A DNA stretch of 38,674 nucleotides from Burkholderiaceae bacterium (lineage in GTDB: Bacteria; Pseudomonadota; Gammaproteobacteria; Burkholderiales; Burkholderiaceae_C). Positions 34,321 to 38,674 of the stretch are shown here, piece after piece (within the stretch, counting starts at the first letter, position 1; every line of letters starts with the position of its first letter). Both the position numbers and the translations under genes were made by a program. The stretch spans positions 1-38,674 of the forward strand of contig SCQQ01000071.1 of the NCBI GenBank assembly GCA_004299095.1, read 5' to 3'. The notes under the pieces are model-generated. The model was not told the origin of the DNA and ran no database searches. It saw only the letters and a list, made by a program, of their open reading frames with translations.

Positions 34321-35493
34321 ATGGACAGAAAAGCGGTCATCGTGGGTTGGTCCCACATCCCATTCGGCAAACTTCCCGAGCCGGACACCGAAGCGCTGAT
34401 TGCCAAGGTTGCCGGCCCGGCGCTCGAACACGCGGGCGTGCCCGCGAAAGACGTGGACGGCATTTACGTGGGTGTCATGAACGGCGGCTTCCAGAAGCAG
34501 GACTTCCAGGGCGCGCTGGTCGCTACCTCGACACCGGAGCTGGCGTACGTTCCCGCCGTACGCTTGGAGAATGCCTGCGCCACCGGCTCCGCGGCGCTCT
34601 ACACCGCGATGGACTTCATCGAGTCGGGGCGTGGTCGCGTCGCCTTGGTGGTGGGCGCCGAAAAAATGACCAGCAAGCCGACCGCCGAAGTCGGCGACAT
34701 CTTGTTGAACGCGTGCTACCGCAAGGAAGAAGCCGACATCCGGGGCGGCTTTGCCGGGGTGTTCGGCCAGATCGCGCAACAGTATTTCGCCCGCTACGGC
34801 GACAAGAGCCACGAGCTCGCGATGATCGCCGCCAAGAACCACCACAACGGCGTGAGCAACCCGTACGCGCACATGCGCAAGGACTTCGGCGTGGCGTTCT
34901 GCAACCAGGTCTCGGAGAAGAACCCGTACGTCGCCAAGCCGCTGCGGCGCACCGACTGCTCCATGATTTCCGATGGCGCCGCGGCACTGGTGGTGGCCGA
35001 TGCCGATTACGCGCAACACCTGGCGCGCGCCGTCGGTTTCCGCGCGCGCCAGCAGGTGAACGACATCTTTCCGCTGAGCCGGCGCGACCCGATTGCCTTC
35101 GAAGGCGCGACGCGCGCGTGGAAGCAGGCCCTCGAAGCCGCCGGCGTCGCACTGGGCGATCTGAGCCTCGTGGAAACCCACGACTGCTTCACCATTGCCG
35201 AGCTCGTCGAGTACGAAGCCATGGGGCTGGCGAAGCGCGGCGAAGGCGGCCGGGTGGTGCGCGAAGGCATCGCCCAGAAGACCGGGCGGCTGCCGATCAA
35301 TCCCTCGGGCGGCCTCAAGGCCAAGGGCCATCCGGTGGGCGCCACGGGCGTTTCCATGCACGTCATGGCCTGCATGCAGTTGAGCGGGACCGCGGGTGAC
35401 ATGCAGATTCCGGGCGCGCGCCTGGCCGGCGTGTTCAACATGGGCGGCGCCGCTGTGGCGAACTACGTCAGCATCATGGAACGGGTGCGATGA
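34321..35493 (+). CDS. Thiolase-family acyltransferase (SCP2-thiolase-like)
   Basis: This 390-residue thiolase-fold enzyme cleaves a 3-oxoacyl-CoA or condenses acyl-CoAs. The nucleophilic cysteine is Cys86 in ENACATGS, with the second-half HDCF (287-290) and the catalytic His337 in GHPVGATG. The HDCF motif, in place of the CNG of classical thiolases, is typical of the SCP2/sterol-carrier thiolase group, whose members often act on branched or bulky acyl-CoAs. AAGGAC precedes the ATG. The gene overlaps the next by four bases (ATGA), so the two are coupled. Confidence 0.9.
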   Translation: MDRKAVIVGWSHIPFGKLPEPDTEALIAKVAGPALEHAGVPAKDVDGIYVGVMNGGFQKQDFQGALVATSTPELAYVPAVRLENACATGSAALYTAMDFIESGRGRVALVVGAEKMTSKPTAEVGDILLNACYRKEEADIRGGFAGVFGQIAQQYFARYGDKSHELAMIAAKNHHNGVSNPYAHMRKDFGVAFCNQVSEKNPYVAKPLRRTDCSMISDGAAALVVADADYAQHLARAVGFRARQQVNDIFPLSRRDPIAFEGATRAWKQALEAAGVALGDLSLVETHDCFTIAELVEYEAMGLAKRGEGGRVVREGIAQKTGRLPINPSGGLKAKGHPVGATGVSMHVMACMQLSGTAGDMQIPGARLAGVFNMGGAAVANYVSIMERVR

Positions 35494-37145
35494 GCGCGGT
35501 GCCGCTGCAGGACCCTGCGGGTGGCCTGAACCCGGTGTCGCGGCGCGTCATGAACCTCGCGACCTTTCTGACGCAGGCAGCCGCGCGTCTGCCGGAGCGG
35601 CCGGCGCTGGTGATTGACGACGAGACCACCACCTGGCGCCAACTGGAGGCGCGCGTGCAGGCGCTCGCTTGCGTGTTCGTCGAGCACGGGCTGGGCAAGG
35701 GCGACCGCATCCTGATCCATACGCCCAACGGCCGTGAGCTGCTGGAAGTCATGCTGGCCACGTTCCGCATCGGCGCGGTCTGGGTGCCGACCAACTACCG
35801 CATCGGGCCGGACGACGTCGCGTACCTGGCGCAAAGCGCGGGGGTCTCGGCCTTCATTTGCCACCACGATTTCCCGGCGCATGCGCGGGTGGCCGAGAAC
35901 CTTGATGGCCTAAAGCTGGTCGCCGGCACGGGCCCCGCGGTGGTGGGTGTCCCGGGAATCGACGCGCTCATCGACCAGCGGCTGGCGGCGGGCGGCGCGG
36001 CGCATGCGGCCGTGCGCGTCGATCGTGATGACCCGTGCTGGTTCTTCTTCACCTCGGGCACCACGGGCAAGCCGAAGGCCGCGGTGCTGACGCACGGTCA
36101 GATGGCGTTCGTGGTCACGAATCACCTGTGCGACCTGATGCCCGGCACCACGCACGCGGACGCGAGCCTGGTGGTGGCGCCGCTCTCGCACGGCGCCGGC
36201 ATCCATTACCTGACCCAGGTGGCACGCGGCGCGGCGACGGTGTTTTCGACGCGCGCCAGGTTCTCGCCGGAAGAAGCGTGGCGCCTGATCGAACGGCACC
36301 GCATCACCAACTTCTTCACCGTGCCCACCATCATCAAGTTGATGACGGAAGACGTTGGCGTCGACCATTACGACCACTCGTCGCTGCGCTACGTGATCTA
36401 CGCCGGCGCGCCCATGTACCGGGCGGACCAGCAATACGCGCTCGGCAAACTCGGGCCGGTGCTGGTGCAGTATTTCGGGCTGGGCGAAGTCACCGGCAAT
36501 ATCAGCGTGTTGCCGCCCCATGAGCATTCGGCGGACGACGCGGCCATGCCGAAACTCGGCTCTTGCGGCTACGCGCGCACCGGCATGGAAATCGCCATTC
36601 AGGACGACGACGGCCAGCGGCTCGCGCCGCGCCAGCAGGGCGAAATCTGCGTGTGCGGTCCGGCCGTGTTCGCGGGCTACTACGACAACCCGGAAGCCAA
36701 TCGCAAGGCGTTTCGCGATGGCTGGTTCCGCACGGGCGACCTCGGCTACCTCGACGAACAAGGCTACCTGTTCATCACCGGCCGCCAGTCCGACATGTAC
36801 ATCTCGGGCGGATCGAACATTTACCCGCGCGAGATTGAAGAGAAGCTCCTGACCTACGGCGCCATCCGGGAAGTTTGCGTCCTTGGCGTGCCCGATCCCA
36901 AATGGGGTGAGGTGGGCGTGATGGTCGCCGTGCTGCACGGGGACGCCACCTGGGACGAAGCGGCGTTCCGCGGCTGGCTGGATGAGCACGTGGCGCGCTA
37001 TAAGCAGCCGCGCGCGTTTTTCATCTGGCCGGAGCTGCCCAAGTCGGGCTACGGGAAGATCAGCAAGAAAATCATTTATCAGGAGCTGGTGCAGCGGGGC
37101 TGCGTGGCCGAAAGGACGCGCGCCGGCACTGGCGGCGTGCAGTGA
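35490..37145 (+). CDS. AMP-forming acyl-CoA synthetase
   Basis: This is an ANL-superfamily acyl/aryl-CoA ligase of 551 residues. The P-loop is TSGTTGKPK (188-196). The later YFGLGE, WFRTGDLGYLD and GRQSDMYISGG motifs and a C-terminal lysine in YGKISKK are all present, so the enzyme looks complete. It activates a carboxylic acid to its CoA ester with ATP. Substrate is unknown; medium-chain, branched or aromatic acids are possible. Its start overlaps the thiolase stop, which suggests the pair act in sequence: activation, then oxidation and thiolytic cleavage. Confidence 0.93.
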   Translation: MSAVPLQDPAGGLNPVSRRVMNLATFLTQAAARLPERPALVIDDETTTWRQLEARVQALACVFVEHGLGKGDRILIHTPNGRELLEVMLATFRIGAVWVPTNYRIGPDDVAYLAQSAGVSAFICHHDFPAHARVAENLDGLKLVAGTGPAVVGVPGIDALIDQRLAAGGAAHAAVRVDRDDPCWFFFTSGTTGKPKAAVLTHGQMAFVVTNHLCDLMPGTTHADASLVVAPLSHGAGIHYLTQVARGAATVFSTRARFSPEEAWRLIERHRITNFFTVPTIIKLMTEDVGVDHYDHSSLRYVIYAGAPMYRADQQYALGKLGPVLVQYFGLGEVTGNISVLPPHEHSADDAAMPKLGSCGYARTGMEIAIQDDDGQRLAPRQQGEICVCGPAVFAGYYDNPEANRKAFRDGWFRTGDLGYLDEQGYLFITGRQSDMYISGGSNIYPREIEEKLLTYGAIREVCVLGVPDPKWGEVGVMVAVLHGDATWDEAAFRGWLDEHVARYKQPRAFFIWPELPKSGYGKISKKIIYQELVQRGCVAERTRAGTGGVQ

Positions 37146-37210
37146 TTCGACCGATGGGCAGCCGCAGAACCGGCCGCTGACGGCAACGGTTTTTCAACAC
37201 AGGAGACACC

Positions 37211-37987
37211 ATGGCATCGAATGAAGGGGTGGTGGTCATCACCGGCGGGGTCTCCGGCATCGGGCTGGCGCTCACGCGCGGCCTGCTGGAGACGGGCTGC
37301 AAGGTCCTCGCCCTGGACGTGACGCCGGACGGCGTTGCCGCTGCGCGGCGCTCATTGGCGGACTTCGCCGATCATCTGCAGGTCGAAGCGGCGGACGTCA
37401 CCGACGAGGCCCGCATCGAAGCGTTGATCGGTGCCTGCGACCGGCAGTTCGGCCCGATTTGCGGATTGATCAATTCGGCCGGTATCGCGCGCGAGATTCC
37501 GTGTCTGGACACCGACGTGGCGACCTTTCGCAAGATCCTGGACGTCAACGTCATCGGCTCGTTCATCACCTCCAAGGCGGTCGCCCGGCGCATGCGGACG
37601 CGCTCGCGGGGCGCCATCGTGAACATCACTTCCGTCTCCGGGTTGCGCGGCAACTACGGGCGCGTGGCTTACGGTTCGTCCAAGGGCGCCATCGTCACCA
37701 TGACGCAAGTCATGGCGGTCGAGCTGGCACGGGTGGGCATCCGCGTCAACGCGATCGCGCCCGGGCCAATCGACACGCCGCTCACCAAGGCGGTGCACAC
37801 CGCCGCAACGCGCAAGAACTGGGTCGCCGCAGTGCCGCTGCGGCGCTACGGCGAACCCGAGGAGTTGCTGGGGACGGCGCAGTGGCTGCTGGACGACACG
37901 CGCTCGGGCTACGTGACCGGGCAGGTGATCGCGGTCGATGGCGGCTTCACGGCGATGGGGCTCGCGTTTTCGGACGCCGCGCATTGA
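37211..37987 (+). CDS. SDR-family NAD(P)-dependent oxidoreductase
   Basis: This is a classical short-chain dehydrogenase of 258 residues. The cofactor motif TGGVSGIG (11-18) and catalytic Ser141, Tyr154 and Lys158 are present. Such enzymes next to thiolases and ligases are commonly 3-hydroxyacyl-CoA dehydrogenases, which would fit between activation and thiolysis here. AGGAG lies before the ATG. A TTTTTCAAC box upstream (37190-37198) recurs before ilvC. Confidence 0.92.
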   Translation: MASNEGVVVITGGVSGIGLALTRGLLETGCKVLALDVTPDGVAAARRSLADFADHLQVEAADVTDEARIEALIGACDRQFGPICGLINSAGIAREIPCLDTDVATFRKILDVNVIGSFITSKAVARRMRTRSRGAIVNITSVSGLRGNYGRVAYGSSKGAIVTMTQVMAVELARVGIRVNAIAPGPIDTPLTKAVHTAATRKNWVAAVPLRRYGEPEELLGTAQWLLDDTRSGYVTGQVIAVDGGFTAMGLAFSDAAH

Positions 37988-38003
37988 CGGGCAAGCAGGC
38001 GTT

Positions 38004-38674
<671 letters not shown>

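Overview
The window is GC-rich, densely coded DNA from a proteobacterial chromosome. Protein similarity by eye points to a betaproteobacterium of the order Burkholderiales: the ketol-acid reductoisomerase, the PaaI/PaaK pair, the Bordetella/Burkholderia-style filamentous haemagglutinin with an extended signal peptide, and the TRAP and IclR families all fit. Genus cannot be told from the sequence alone. No tRNA, rRNA, insertion sequence, prophage or CRISPR array was seen.

Layout. (A) 1-10298, minus strand: a two-partner secretion operon. An FhaC/ShlB-type outer-membrane transporter (tpsB) is followed 24 bases later by a very large FhaB/CdiA-like exoprotein (at least 2850 residues) that runs off the left edge. 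(B) 10538-12355, plus strand: paaI and paaK, the thioesterase and CoA ligase of phenylacetate catabolism, without the rest of the paa genes in view. (C) 12662-15948, minus strand: a ClC-type chloride transporter with CBS domains and a TDT/SLAC1-family anion transporter. (D) 16084-19696: a crotonase that looks more like an enoyl-CoA isomerase than a hydratase, overlapping a YigI-like thioesterase gene. Convergent to these is a YciA-like thioesterase, and then an Atm1-type ABC exporter. (E) 19825-26396: an acidic amino-acid module made of an Asp/Glu racemase, the complete GltIJKL ABC importer (minus strand), a divergent LysR regulator and a DadA-like D-amino-acid dehydrogenase. (F) 26797-27074: a small secreted 77-residue protein with a strong ribosome-binding site and a strong intrinsic terminator. 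(G) 27187-38674: a catabolic locus of unknown substrate arranged around an IclR regulator. Leftward of it lie a TRAP transporter (DctP plus fused DctQM), an SDR dehydrogenase and an acetoin/pyruvate dehydrogenase-type E1 alpha/beta pair. Rightward lie a thiolase, an acyl-CoA ligase, a second SDR, and ilvC cut by the right edge.

How they may work together (inference). Module E looks like a system that takes up glutamate/aspartate, interconverts the stereoisomers and oxidises D-forms. Module G looks like an IclR-controlled pathway in which a carboxylate enters by TRAP transport, is activated to a CoA thioester, is oxidised by SDRs and cleaved by the thiolase, while the E1 pair handles a 2-oxo or acyloin-type intermediate. 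No E2/E3 genes are visible. The least explained parts are the far C-terminus of the haemagglutinin, the substrate of module G and the small secreted protein.
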